The notes: a model not told the origin generated them from the sequence alone. A DNA stretch of 64,000 bases from an uncultured Pelagibacteraceae bacterium (GCA_902596515.1 CACJUF010000005.1:1-64000), one strand, 5' to 3'; shown: positions 33,801 to 41,890, counted from the stretch's first letter. Program-made: numbers and translations.

Positions 33801-35351
33801 ATGTCAAATAATACGATTAATATTAGACCTGGAGTAGGATATTTATCAATATTATCAGCCATCAATTATACTCCTTGGCATGCAACAGCAGAGTTTGTAG
33901 ACAATTCTATTCAAAGTTACATAGACAACAAACCTAAACTTAGAAGACTTCACAGTAATTATAAACTTAAAATTGATATTACTGTCAACGCAGCAACAAT
34001 TGAAATAAAAGATAACGCCGTAGGAATTGGTGCAGAAAATTATGAGAGAGCCTTCCAAGCAGCAATGCGACCCAAAAAACAAACAGGTTTATCAGAATTT
34101 GGAATGGGTATGAAAACAGCTGCTTGTTGGTTTTCTAATCTTTGGACTGTAAAATCAAAAGCAGTTGGTGAAGATTTTGCAACAGAAGCAAAATTTGACA
34201 TAGAAAAAATCACTAAAGAGAAGAATGACAGATTGTCTTACAAAACTTCAAAGATGAATAAAAATTCTCATTATACAATTGTTACTCTCAAAGATCTTAA
34301 CCATAATCCAAGAGGAAAAAGTGTAGAGAGAATTAAAGATCATTTAGCCTCAATGTATAGAGCTTTCATTAATAAAGATGAAATTGAAATTAGATACAAT
34401 GGTTCATCACTAAAATACAAAGAACCAAAAATTTTAAAAGCAGTAGATATGAGAGATGTGGACGATGAGGTAATCAATCCTAAAAAAAAGATTTGGAAGA
34501 AAAAATTTGATTTCACATTCCAATGTGGGAATAAAAAACGCAAAGTCCATGGTAAAATAGGAATAAGGGAAACTATGGATGGAAAAAGAGCTGGGTTTGC
34601 TGTTTTTAGAAGAGATAGATTAATATTTGGCAGTGATGATCAACCATGGAGACCTTTGAAAATTGTAAGGCAAGAAGGTTCTGCTATTGCAAAAAGATTA
34701 TATGGAGAGTTGTATTTTGATGATGAAATGGAAGTTACTCACACAAAAGATAATTTGAATTGGTCAGAGTCAGATCAAGAATCTTTTCTTAATAAATTAA
34801 AATCTGTAATTAATTCAGATGAATTACCTATAATAAGTCAGGCCGATAGATTCAAAAAAAATGATCCAACAAATGAAAATTCTAAAGCTCAAGAAAAAGC
34901 TACTGAGTCTGCTGTCGAAAAGATAAGCAAAGCTATGAGAGCCTTAGAAGATGTTGAGGCCCCTAAAAGTGTAGAGATACCTAAGGAACTTCCAAAAACA
35001 AAAAGTAAACCTATAGTGAAAAGAAAAAAAATTCACTTTGAGGATCAAATTTGGACAGTTTATATAAAACTTAACAGAGATAAAGAAACTCATAATCAAG
35101 ATTGGTTACAGATAAGCCTTGATCCAAAGAGTAGAAAAAATAAAACTATCGAAATACAAATTATGATGAACAAGGGTTACACATCTCAATATTTTGGAGA
35201 TCAAGAGCATGAGTTAGAAGGATTGGAGTTATTAGCTTCTTATATAGCTTTAGCTGAAATAATCAGTAAAGAAAGAGGAGAAAGAAATACTCACCTAACA
35301 AGGTATTATATTAATAAGATTATTGATAGTGTGCCTCCAACAATAGATTAA
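33801..35351 (+). CDS. MORC/MutL-like GHKL ATPase of a restriction/defence system
   Basis: 516 aa. The GHKL ATPase fold occupies residues about 20-250: N box TAEFVDNSIQSY (catalytic Glu, metal Asn), G1 IKDNAVGIG, and G2 GLSEFGMGMKTAACWFS. A following S5-like half (KKKIWKKKFDFTFQCGNKKRKVHG, VRQEGSAIAKRLYGELYFDD) fits MORC/MutL relatives; the C-terminal part is unassigned. Prokaryotic MORC-like ATPases next to Z1 helicases and nucleases are a known restriction-modification/defence arrangement (Iyer, Abhiman and Aravind 2008). Such ATPases act as ATP-driven DNA clamps. The Z1 gene follows 3 nt later. Confidence 0.85.
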   Translation: MSNNTINIRPGVGYLSILSAINYTPWHATAEFVDNSIQSYIDNKPKLRRLHSNYKLKIDITVNAATIEIKDNAVGIGAENYERAFQAAMRPKKQTGLSEFGMGMKTAACWFSNLWTVKSKAVGEDFATEAKFDIEKITKEKNDRLSYKTSKMNKNSHYTIVTLKDLNHNPRGKSVERIKDHLASMYRAFINKDEIEIRYNGSSLKYKEPKILKAVDMRDVDDEVINPKKKIWKKKFDFTFQCGNKKRKVHGKIGIRETMDGKRAGFAVFRRDRLIFGSDDQPWRPLKIVRQEGSAIAKRLYGELYFDDEMEVTHTKDNLNWSESDQESFLNKLKSVINSDELPIISQADRFKKNDPTNENSKAQEKATESAVEKISKAMRALEDVEAPKSVEIPKELPKTKSKPIVKRKKIHFEDQIWTVYIKLNRDKETHNQDWLQISLDPKSRKNKTIEIQIMMNKGYTSQYFGDQEHELEGLELLASYIALAEIISKERGERNTHLTRYYINKIIDSVPPTID

Positions 35352-35354
35352 TCT

Positions 35355-37898
35355 ATGAGTGAAAAAACTGTTATTTTGGAAACTAATTCGAAAAGTAAAA
35401 AAAAAAATATAACATGGCAACCAATCCGAAATGGAAAAACTTTTTCAAAATATTTAAATCTAAACAATAAATTGGAGGAAATTGATAGAAAGAATCTTAC
35501 AGACGACTCTGTAAATCTAATTGGGCAAACTATAAATCCTAGCATAATTGATAAAGTAGGAATGAATTCAACAGGTTTATGTTTTGGTCAAATTCAAAGT
35601 GGTAAAACAACTTCTATGGAAGCAATTAGTGCTTTGGCCCATGACAATAAATTCAAAATAATCATTTTATTAACTGGTAATGTAACTCCATTAGCTAGAC
35701 AGAATACTTCAAGAGTTGATCAAGCATTACAAGGAAGAGAATGGCTGGTAATAAAGAATCTACCAAAACCTGCAGCTTGGAATAAATCTGAAAATATTAA
35801 AGAAATAAGATCGGTATTAAATTCGTATACCAGTAAAAATAAGGTAATAGCTGAAACATTTAATAAAACAATATTGATATTATCAATGAAAAATCCCTCA
35901 AAAATAAATAGGGTCACAAATTTATTTTTAGAGGCATCTTCTTGGGATAACTCGTTATATAACAAGATTCCAACCATCATAATTGATGATGAGGCAGATC
36001 ACCATTCATTAAATTCCAAAGCTAGTAAAAATACTGCTGAGGACAAAGAGGATGAAGAACTTTATAAAGTTGAAGAAGGAGAAACTTGGGAAACTTTAGC
36101 TGAAAAATTTGAAAAAAGTGTTCGAGAACTAAGGGAAATAAATCCTGATTATAAAGAGGATGAAGAATTAACATTAGGTGATTTAATTAATACAGAATAC
36201 GAAGATATTAGAACCCATAGGGCTATTAAAGATTTAAGATCAGTATTTAATTTTCATTCTTTTCTAGGATATACAGCTACACCAAATGCAAATTTGCTAA
36301 CTAATACACTAAATTTTCTTTCACCAAATTTCAGCCAAATCTTGGAGCCAGGAAGTCAATATACAGGGCTTGAATATTTTTTCGGTGAACAAAAAAGTAT
36401 TGATAGATTTATTAGTTCCATGGGAAGCCAAAAAAAGATAAAAGAGTTAGAGGACTCAGACGAGAGGCCAAAGGCTTTGGAAAATGCTTTTATGCATTTT
36501 GTTGTTAGCGTTGCATGTGGATATATTTCAGGACATTCCTCAGGAGAAAATAATAGATCCATGTTCATTCATCCAGATAGACTTCATGAGTCTCACGATC
36601 AGTACATAAGATGGATTAACGGTCTAAAAATGAAATGGGATGGAGAACTTAACGCAGATAAAAATTCAGAAGAATATAAAGATCTTATCCAATATATTAA
36701 AAAAACTCTCGAAGGTATAAGAAATAATTCAGATGACAAAAATGAGGTACCAGAATTTACAGATGAATTTATTGATTTTTTTAAACAATCTTTAAATGTA
36801 ATTAATCCAATAAGATTTAATTCGAAAGAAAGTAGTATTGAGGCTCCAGAGTGGGATAGAAAATATCCACACTTATTAGTTGGTGGTGAAGGCTTAAACA
36901 GAGGTTTCACTGTTGAGGGTATTACAGTAAGTTATTTAAGCCGAGCAGTTGGAACAAGACAACAAGATACTCTTTTGCAAAGAGCACGTTTTTTTGGGTA
37001 TCATAAAAAAAATAGAAATTTTATTAAAATTTTTTTAACTGATGAATTATCTGATTTTTTTAGAGATACATTTCATAGTGATAGAGAATTGAGAATGTCC
37101 TTAAAAAGACATTCAGAAAATCCAGAAAATAATCTTAAAGATTGGCCAAGAGTATGGATAAGCAGAAACATTGGTAATTATAAATTAACAAGACCCGGTA
37201 TAAACAATAGTTGGTCTATTGTAAGTAGAAATGTTCCCCCTCCTCCAGCAAGACAAGCTTTTGCAGCAAAAATGAGAACAGTGGACTTAGATACAAACAG
37301 AGAAATTTATAGAATTCTTAGATCAAAATATGACAATAATTTAAAAAAAATCAGTTCGATAGAGCCTGTAACAAATAACAATCCATGGGCAAAAAAGGAT
37401 GAAGCTTTAATTGTAGAAAATGTAACTCTTAAATCTATATATGAAGATGTTATATCTAAAATAAAGCATGAGGCTAGAGATATAAGACCTTTTTTCATAG
37501 CCGAACAAATTATTTCTTATTATTTGAATTCAGGAAAAGATGATCTCAATTGCCCAATAATTTTTATGGATGGTAGAAATTTCCGATCACCGGATAAAAA
37601 AGATCTAGACAGAATACAAACTGCTGGGGGTCGTGATACTAAATTAAAAAACAATCCAAATGATAAAAGCTTATTTCCAGGTGATAGACTTGTGCATTAT
37701 GAATACTTGTTTGGTCAATCTAATAATGAAAGGGCTAATTATTATCCTACCTTACAAATTTATAATCTTAAAATTTATCCCAAACCGAAGCAAGAAGGAA
37801 AACCATTAGAAAATGTACCTTATTTTAATTTTTATATGCCAAATGAATGTTGGACTGATATAATTACAGGAATTAAGAAAAGTGATATTCCTAGATAA
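35355..37898 (+). CDS. Z1-domain superfamily 2 helicase/ATPase with LysM-like insertion
   Basis: 847 aa. Walker A is GQIQSGKTTS (about residues 78-87), Walker B TIIIDDEADHHS (about 206-217), and motif III GYTATPNANLL. The Z1 signature block is LLVGGEGLNRGFTVEGITVSYLSRAVGTRQQDTLLQRARFFG, with an arginine-finger-like QRAR. Between Walker B and motif III, residues about 237-280 read YKVEEGETWETLAEKFEKSVRELREINPDY and then LTLGDLI, which looks like a LysM motif, odd for a cytosolic helicase. It is coupled to the upstream ATPase (3 nt) and the downstream nuclease (17-nt overlap). The likely role is ATP-driven DNA remodelling in phage restriction. Confidence 0.9.
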   Translation: MSEKTVILETNSKSKKKNITWQPIRNGKTFSKYLNLNNKLEEIDRKNLTDDSVNLIGQTINPSIIDKVGMNSTGLCFGQIQSGKTTSMEAISALAHDNKFKIIILLTGNVTPLARQNTSRVDQALQGREWLVIKNLPKPAAWNKSENIKEIRSVLNSYTSKNKVIAETFNKTILILSMKNPSKINRVTNLFLEASSWDNSLYNKIPTIIIDDEADHHSLNSKASKNTAEDKEDEELYKVEEGETWETLAEKFEKSVRELREINPDYKEDEELTLGDLINTEYEDIRTHRAIKDLRSVFNFHSFLGYTATPNANLLTNTLNFLSPNFSQILEPGSQYTGLEYFFGEQKSIDRFISSMGSQKKIKELEDSDERPKALENAFMHFVVSVACGYISGHSSGENNRSMFIHPDRLHESHDQYIRWINGLKMKWDGELNADKNSEEYKDLIQYIKKTLEGIRNNSDDKNEVPEFTDEFIDFFKQSLNVINPIRFNSKESSIEAPEWDRKYPHLLVGGEGLNRGFTVEGITVSYLSRAVGTRQQDTLLQRARFFGYHKKNRNFIKIFLTDELSDFFRDTFHSDRELRMSLKRHSENPENNLKDWPRVWISRNIGNYKLTRPGINNSWSIVSRNVPPPPARQAFAAKMRTVDLDTNREIYRILRSKYDNNLKKISSIEPVTNNNPWAKKDEALIVENVTLKSIYEDVISKIKHEARDIRPFFIAEQIISYYLNSGKDDLNCPIIFMDGRNFRSPDKKDLDRIQTAGGRDTKLKNNPNDKSLFPGDRLVHYEYLFGQSNNERANYYPTLQIYNLKIYPKPKQEGKPLENVPYFNFYMPNECWTDIITGIKKSDIPR

Positions 37899-38853
37899 AA
37901 TAACGAAATTAAAACCACCGATTTCTAAAGATCTTAATACATATTCTGTAAAAGAAATAAAAAAAAATTCAAATCATTTAATTGGAATTAATTTTAACAG
38001 AGAAATTGCTTTATTATTTGATACAACAAAACCATACGCAAAAGGTGATGCGCTTGAATATATTCAATTAGTACACAATCAAAAGTGCATAGTAAAAGAG
38101 GACAAAAAAGAAAAAAATAAGAATTACAGTGTACTCAAATGTAGTATTGATAATCAAAAGTTAAAAGAACTTTTTTTAAAACTTTTAGAGAATATAATCT
38201 TAGAAATTCCAGATAAAATTTCTCAAAAAGATATAACGGATTTAACAAGAGATATTTTTGATTTATTCGAAAAGATTTCTAAGCCATCAAGAGAAACGCT
38301 TATTGGCTTATGGGGAGAACTGTTTGTAATTAATTCCTCTAAAAATGCTGACGTTTTAATTCAAGCATGGCACCCTGAGACTACAGACAAATTTGATTTT
38401 TTTAATCAAAATCAAGCTTTGGAAATCAAAACAACTACCTCAAATGATAGAATTCATAATTTTTCTTATGAACAATTATACGTAGGAAATGAAAAATTAC
38501 TTATATGCTCCATAATGTTGAGACAAAACCGAGATGGTAAATCACTGGATGATTTAAGAAATGAGATTTTGGGTCGAATAAAGAATAAAAATTTAAAAGA
38601 TCAATTTGAGTTAGTTTATTATAAAACAATCGGAGAAATCTCAGAAGAAGATATCAATGAATATAAATTTGATTATTCTTATGCTGAGGAAAATATTAGA
38701 TATTTTGATCTAATTAATGTTCCAAGACTAAAAGAAAAACCAATGGCAGGTGTAAAAAAGATTAAATTTCAATCAGATCTCACTGGTATAAAGTCTGTAA
38801 ATCAATTTGATGAGGACTCCTTCTATTCAAATTTATTTCTCGAAGTTAATTAA
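37882..38853 (+). CDS. PD-(D/E)XK motif protein (DUF4420-like), nuclease of the MORC-Z1 triad
   Basis: 323 aa from a GTG start inside the Z1 gene. Family landmarks are ETLIGLWGELFVI, a preceding-strand Asp in DKFDFF, QALEIKTTTSNDR (E-x-K catalytic strand) and the RIHNFSYEQL segment. DUF4420 proteins accompany Z1 and MutL-like genes in Mza-type systems. The predicted role is the effector endonuclease. Its 3' end overlaps the convergent methyltransferase by 8 nt. Confidence 0.82.
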   Translation: MIFLDKITKLKPPISKDLNTYSVKEIKKNSNHLIGINFNREIALLFDTTKPYAKGDALEYIQLVHNQKCIVKEDKKEKNKNYSVLKCSIDNQKLKELFLKLLENIILEIPDKISQKDITDLTRDIFDLFEKISKPSRETLIGLWGELFVINSSKNADVLIQAWHPETTDKFDFFNQNQALEIKTTTSNDRIHNFSYEQLYVGNEKLLICSIMLRQNRDGKSLDDLRNEILGRIKNKNLKDQFELVYYKTIGEISEEDINEYKFDYSYAEENIRYFDLINVPRLKEKPMAGVKKIKFQSDLTGIKSVNQFDEDSFYSNLFLEVN

Positions 38854-39871
38854 AAAACTGCTTTTTAATTTCTCTTGATATAACTTTAGCTAATAAAGGT
38901 GGCACTGCATTTCCTATTAATCTCCATTGATCTCTAAAATCACCAACTAATTTATAATTATCTGGAAAAGTTTGAATTCTTTTTATCTCGTTAATTCTTA
39001 AAAATCTATTTCTCCAATGGAATGGGCCCATGTTATTTGAAAAGCTAGCTTGAATAGTCCAAGAAGGTTCTTTTGGAGAAAGCTTTAATAAGAAAGACCA
39101 ATATCTTGATCGCCATTTAAACTCAGGTTTAGGATGCCCTCTTTCTTTGGTAAAAAAAAGATAATTCTCTCCGGGAGGTATTAATTTAAGTAAATGTTTA
39201 TGCTTTGAACCAGCTAAATTATTTTTGTCTTCGGGTAACTTTGTATCTAAGTCACCAATAGCTACTTTACAATTAACCCATTTTGCTTTCTTAAAAAGTA
39301 AATTATTTTCTTTTACTTTTGAATGAGTTGACTCGGGGAAATCAAATTTCCCTAATTCCTTTAACGTTCCAACACATATAAACCTTTGTCGAATTTGTGG
39401 AACACCATAATCTGCACAATTTATAACTTGATGAGATAAATTATAACCTGCTTTTTTACATTCACTTTCAAAAAAATCTAAAGCTGGTTTATGAGGTTTA
39501 AAAAAGAAACCATGAACATTTTCGAAAAAAAATACTTTTGGTTTTATTATTTTTAAAGCCTTACAAAAATACACTAGAGTATAAGAGTCTTCATCTTCTA
39601 AAGCTCTTTTCTTCTCTTTGATATAAAATCTTGATTTTGAATAGGGAGGACAAGGAGGTCCGCCAACAACAATATCAACCTTACCTTTAAATTTTGAGAA
39701 ATTTATATCTTTGATATCAGAACAAATTACATTTTTTGAAATCTTATTTTTCTTAAGTGTATCACAGGCTATATTCCAATTATCTACAGCTGCATATGTT
39801 TCAAATGAATTACTTTTAAAACCGATATCAATTCCACCTGCCCCAGAAAATAAACTTAAGATTTTATTCAT
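38846..39871 (-). CDS. DNA (cytosine-5) methyltransferase 1 of the island
   Basis: 341 aa with the m5C methyltransferase motif order: SLFSGAGGIDIGF (I, SAM), IVVGGPPCPPYS (IV, catalytic Cys; PPYS instead of the usual QPFS), FENVHGF (VI), DYGVPQIRQRFICVG (VIII), a recognition region, and IQTFPDNY with IGNAVPP (IX/X). The pre-motif IX region (PGENYLFF, SRYWSFLLKLSPKEPSWTIQA, GPFHWRNRFLR) is similar to that of the second methyltransferase at 40409, so the two are paralogues. It is antiparallel to the nuclease gene and divergent from the 171-aa gene. Confidence 0.93.
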   Translation of the reverse strand: MNKILSLFSGAGGIDIGFKSNSFETYAAVDNWNIACDTLKKNKISKNVICSDIKDINFSKFKGKVDIVVGGPPCPPYSKSRFYIKEKKRALEDEDSYTLVYFCKALKIIKPKVFFFENVHGFFFKPHKPALDFFESECKKAGYNLSHQVINCADYGVPQIRQRFICVGTLKELGKFDFPESTHSKVKENNLLFKKAKWVNCKVAIGDLDTKLPEDKNNLAGSKHKHLLKLIPPGENYLFFTKERGHPKPEFKWRSRYWSFLLKLSPKEPSWTIQASFSNNMGPFHWRNRFLRINEIKRIQTFPDNYKLVGDFRDQWRLIGNAVPPLLAKVISREIKKQFFN

Positions 39872-39904
39872 TTACTTATAACAATTTAATATTACAATTA
39901 GACT

Positions 39905-40420
39905 ATGTTGGCTAGCTCGATTTTTGATTACTTAAAAAATAAAAAATCTATATTAAAGGTTGAAAAAAACTCTAACCCATTCAAATTTAGCTATAAACAC
40001 AATAAATTTTCTTTATGTCTCAAAAATATTGGTTTTGCCTACAGAACAAATTTAGATGAATACAGAGTTCAAATAGGGGAAAAATTTAGAGAACAATTAA
40101 AAAGTTATCATCTTCAGGGTTATTGGGCTTTAATTTTAGGTTACCATAAAAAATCAAATACATATGTTGCTTGGGACAATAAACTTTTATTTAGCTCTAA
40201 AGCAAAAAATAGATCACTTTATACAAGATCAAGCATTTGTGATAGGACTGCAGAATCTTGTTTTGAGCACTATAGATATAAAGATAATCTAATTAAAGAG
40301 GAGACTGTCTCAATTAATTTTAAAGGCAAACATCTTGGACTGTACTTAGATCAAATCAAAACTTTAAATATTCATGAGTATAAAAGTTTTATAAATTTTT
40401 ACAGGAACTTAGATATTTGA
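39905..40420 (+). CDS. 171-aa protein between two m5C methyltransferases, candidate restriction partner
   Basis: No certain family. The block RTNLDEYRVQIGEKF followed by ALILGYHKKSNTYVAWDNKL and NRSLYTRSS resembles, from memory, an N-terminal domain seen in restriction endonucleases beside Dcm-type methylases (DE-R-Q, then LLGY and V-WD). No full PD-(D/E)XK or HNH site is visible, so it may be a recognition subunit acting with the DUF4420 nuclease. It is divergent from methyltransferase 1 and overlaps methyltransferase 2 by 12 nt tail to tail. Confidence 0.65.
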   Translation: MLASSIFDYLKNKKSILKVEKNSNPFKFSYKHNKFSLCLKNIGFAYRTNLDEYRVQIGEKFREQLKSYHLQGYWALILGYHKKSNTYVAWDNKLLFSSKAKNRSLYTRSSICDRTAESCFEHYRYKDNLIKEETVSINFKGKHLGLYLDQIKTLNIHEYKSFINFYRNLDI

Positions 40421-41452
40421 AACTAAATATTTTACCATTGCCTTACCCATCAATGGAGGTACTGCATTACCTATCTGTCTTTGTATAGATCTTCTATTAC
40501 CAAAAAATTTATAATTTTTAGGAAAAGTTTGTATAGCTGCTATCTCAGGAACTCTCAGTCTTCTATTAGTCCAGTGGAAAGGGCCAACCCAAGGACCAGG
40601 TTGCGCAGCTATTGTCCAAGATGGAAGATCTGCTTTTAACTTTAATAAGAAATTCCAAAATCTTGTATTTTTTTTAAAATTTGATTTTTTACCATCACAT
40701 AATGCAAGGTAGTTTTCACCAGGTTTTACCTTTTTTAATTCTTTATAATAAGTTCCAAGATTTGTTTTTTCATGCTCTTCCTCATAAATATCTTGATCAA
40801 ATTCTTCAATATGTTTACCGACTGTTTCGTAAGGTTTTAAGTTTTTATTAAATAAGTCTGGTTTATTAGGATCATAGTGAGTTTTTTGAGGCTCTTCATT
40901 ATTGAATTCTTTTTTGGAACCCATAAAAAAAACTCTTTTTCTTTTTTGAGGAACACCATAGTCCAAAGCATTGGCTTTAACCATTTTAAAATTATAATTA
41001 AATTTTTTTGTTTTTCTTAAAATAGTCTCTACTGCTTTTTTATTTGTAGGATGTAAAATACTTTCAACATTTTCAATCAAAAAGCCATCAGGATTTATTT
41101 CATCAATAAATTTGAAAAAATCATCAATACAATTTCTTGGATCCTTAGTAATTTTTCTATTTTCATTGGTTATCCAGTAACCATTTTTGGAAAAAGGCTG
41201 GCAAGGTGGACCACCTATAATTATAGTCTTGTTGCCATTTAAATATTTTTCTATTTCTTTAATTTTTGTCTTTTTAATATCATCTTTGATTATTTTTGTT
41301 TCTTTGAATTCTGAATTTAATTCGAGTGTTCTCACAGAATCTTCATCATTATCTATCGATACTTTCAATTTGATATTATTTTGTTTAGCGCCTATATCTA
41401 AACCTCCTGCACCAGAAAATAAACTAATAGCTTGTATATTTGTATTTTTCAT
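40409..41452 (-). CDS. DNA (cytosine-5) methyltransferase 2 of the island
   Basis: About 347 aa. Motifs are SLFSGAGGLDIG (I), IIIGGPPCQPFSKNG (IV), IENVESI (VI), DYGVPQKRKRVFFMG (VIII), then PGENYLAL, WTIAAQPGPWVGPFHWTNRRLRVPEIAAIQTFP (IX region) and IGNAVPPLMGKAM (X). I prefer ATG 41452 to the track's 41470 because an extended -10 (TGGTATAAT on the minus strand) lies immediately before 41470, leaving no room for a transcript start. All catalytic residues are intact. It is the last island gene before the displaced tRNA half. Confidence 0.94.
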   Translation of the reverse strand: MKNTNIQAISLFSGAGGLDIGAKQNNIKLKVSIDNDEDSVRTLELNSEFKETKIIKDDIKKTKIKEIEKYLNGNKTIIIGGPPCQPFSKNGYWITNENRKITKDPRNCIDDFFKFIDEINPDGFLIENVESILHPTNKKAVETILRKTKKFNYNFKMVKANALDYGVPQKRKRVFFMGSKKEFNNEEPQKTHYDPNKPDLFNKNLKPYETVGKHIEEFDQDIYEEEHEKTNLGTYYKELKKVKPGENYLALCDGKKSNFKKNTRFWNFLLKLKADLPSWTIAAQPGPWVGPFHWTNRRLRVPEIAAIQTFPKNYKFFGNRRSIQRQIGNAVPPLMGKAMVKYLVSNI

Positions 41453-41504
41453 AATGAGTCGTTTTATCATTATACCACAAATTATAATTGCCCTGATAAT
41501 TAGG

Positions 41505-41527
41505 TTTGTTGGTAAATGGTTGGTAAA
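41505..41527. repeat. Right-end arm-like repeat (GTTGGTAAA copies)
   Basis: TTTGTTGGTAAATGGTTGGTAAA holds two GTTGGTAAA units 10 nt apart, like the left-end repeat at 29578. It lies about 75 nt inside the right core (41602). Opposed repeats inside both ends of the 12-kb element suggest recombinase arm sites. Confidence 0.5.
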
Positions 41528-41601
41528 TTTTTATAGAAAAAAAAGTCCTCTAATGGAGGTTTATTTTAAACACTTATTTAGGATATTTTTTTTAGTCGTA
41601 A

Positions 41602-41641
41602 ATTATGAGTGTACTGCTCTAACCAACTGAGCTACAGGCCC
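41602..41641 (-). repeat. Displaced 5' half of the CAU tRNA gene (attachment-site remnant)
   Basis: 40 nt identical to 29444-29483: anticodon loop, D arm and 5' acceptor strand. Identity starts at ATTATGAG and ends at the tRNA 5' terminus (CCC on the plus strand). The 3' half is absent. It is the partner of the 3'-half remnant at 27092; the two would rebuild one tRNA if everything between were excised. Confidence 0.85.
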
Positions 41642-41724
41642 TTTAATAAATTTAGGTTTTATAGCAAATTACAGGTTAATCAATACTAATGTTTTTGTTT
41701 TGTTTCAATTTGTTTCCTTTTGTG

Positions 41725-41750
41725 TTTGCATTCGTTGGTAAATCCGTTGG
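41725..41750. repeat. Outer copy of the 26-bp island-end repeat
   Basis: A perfect copy of 29578-29603, lying outside the right boundary of the 12-kb island, about 85 nt beyond the displaced tRNA half. The rest of 41642-41890 shows no ORF. It may mark the start of another, older insertion to the right, or a duplicated tRNA upstream region. Confidence 0.6.
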
Positions 41751-41890
41751 CAATTAAATTCCAAATCTTTCATTTTCATTCAATTTAAGATTAAAAAAAT
41801 TGAATATTATTTGATTGATTTTCTATTTACAAAGATTGGACAAGCTATTTAAGATCTATTAAAAATAAATTACTTAAAATTCATCAATAA

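Larger units (their letters stand above)
29444..41609. mobile_element. 12-kb tRNA-integrated defence island
   Basis: Left boundary: the anticodon-loop core ATTATGAG within the intact tRNA (29444-29451). Right boundary: the same 8 bp at 41602-41609, followed by the displaced 5' half of the tRNA. Inside are a minus-strand module (29630-32837), a regulatory spacer with hairpins and repeats, and a plus-strand MORC-Z1-nuclease triad joined to two cytosine methyltransferases. Paired TTGGTAAA-type repeats lie near both ends. No tyrosine or serine recombinase is visible among the ORFs. Boundaries are seen; integration and mobility are inferred. Confidence 0.7.

Noticed and set aside
29630-41470. Possible CRISPR-Cas locus because of the Cas4-like nuclease
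   Set aside because: No array of regularly spaced repeats and no Cas1, Cas2 or effector gene is present; Cas4-like nucleases also occur alone in phages and mobile elements.
41187-41630. 147-aa plus-strand ORF over the methyltransferase 5' end and tRNA remnant
   Set aside because: Antisense to a methyltransferase with intact motifs and running into the tRNA fragment; no family features.
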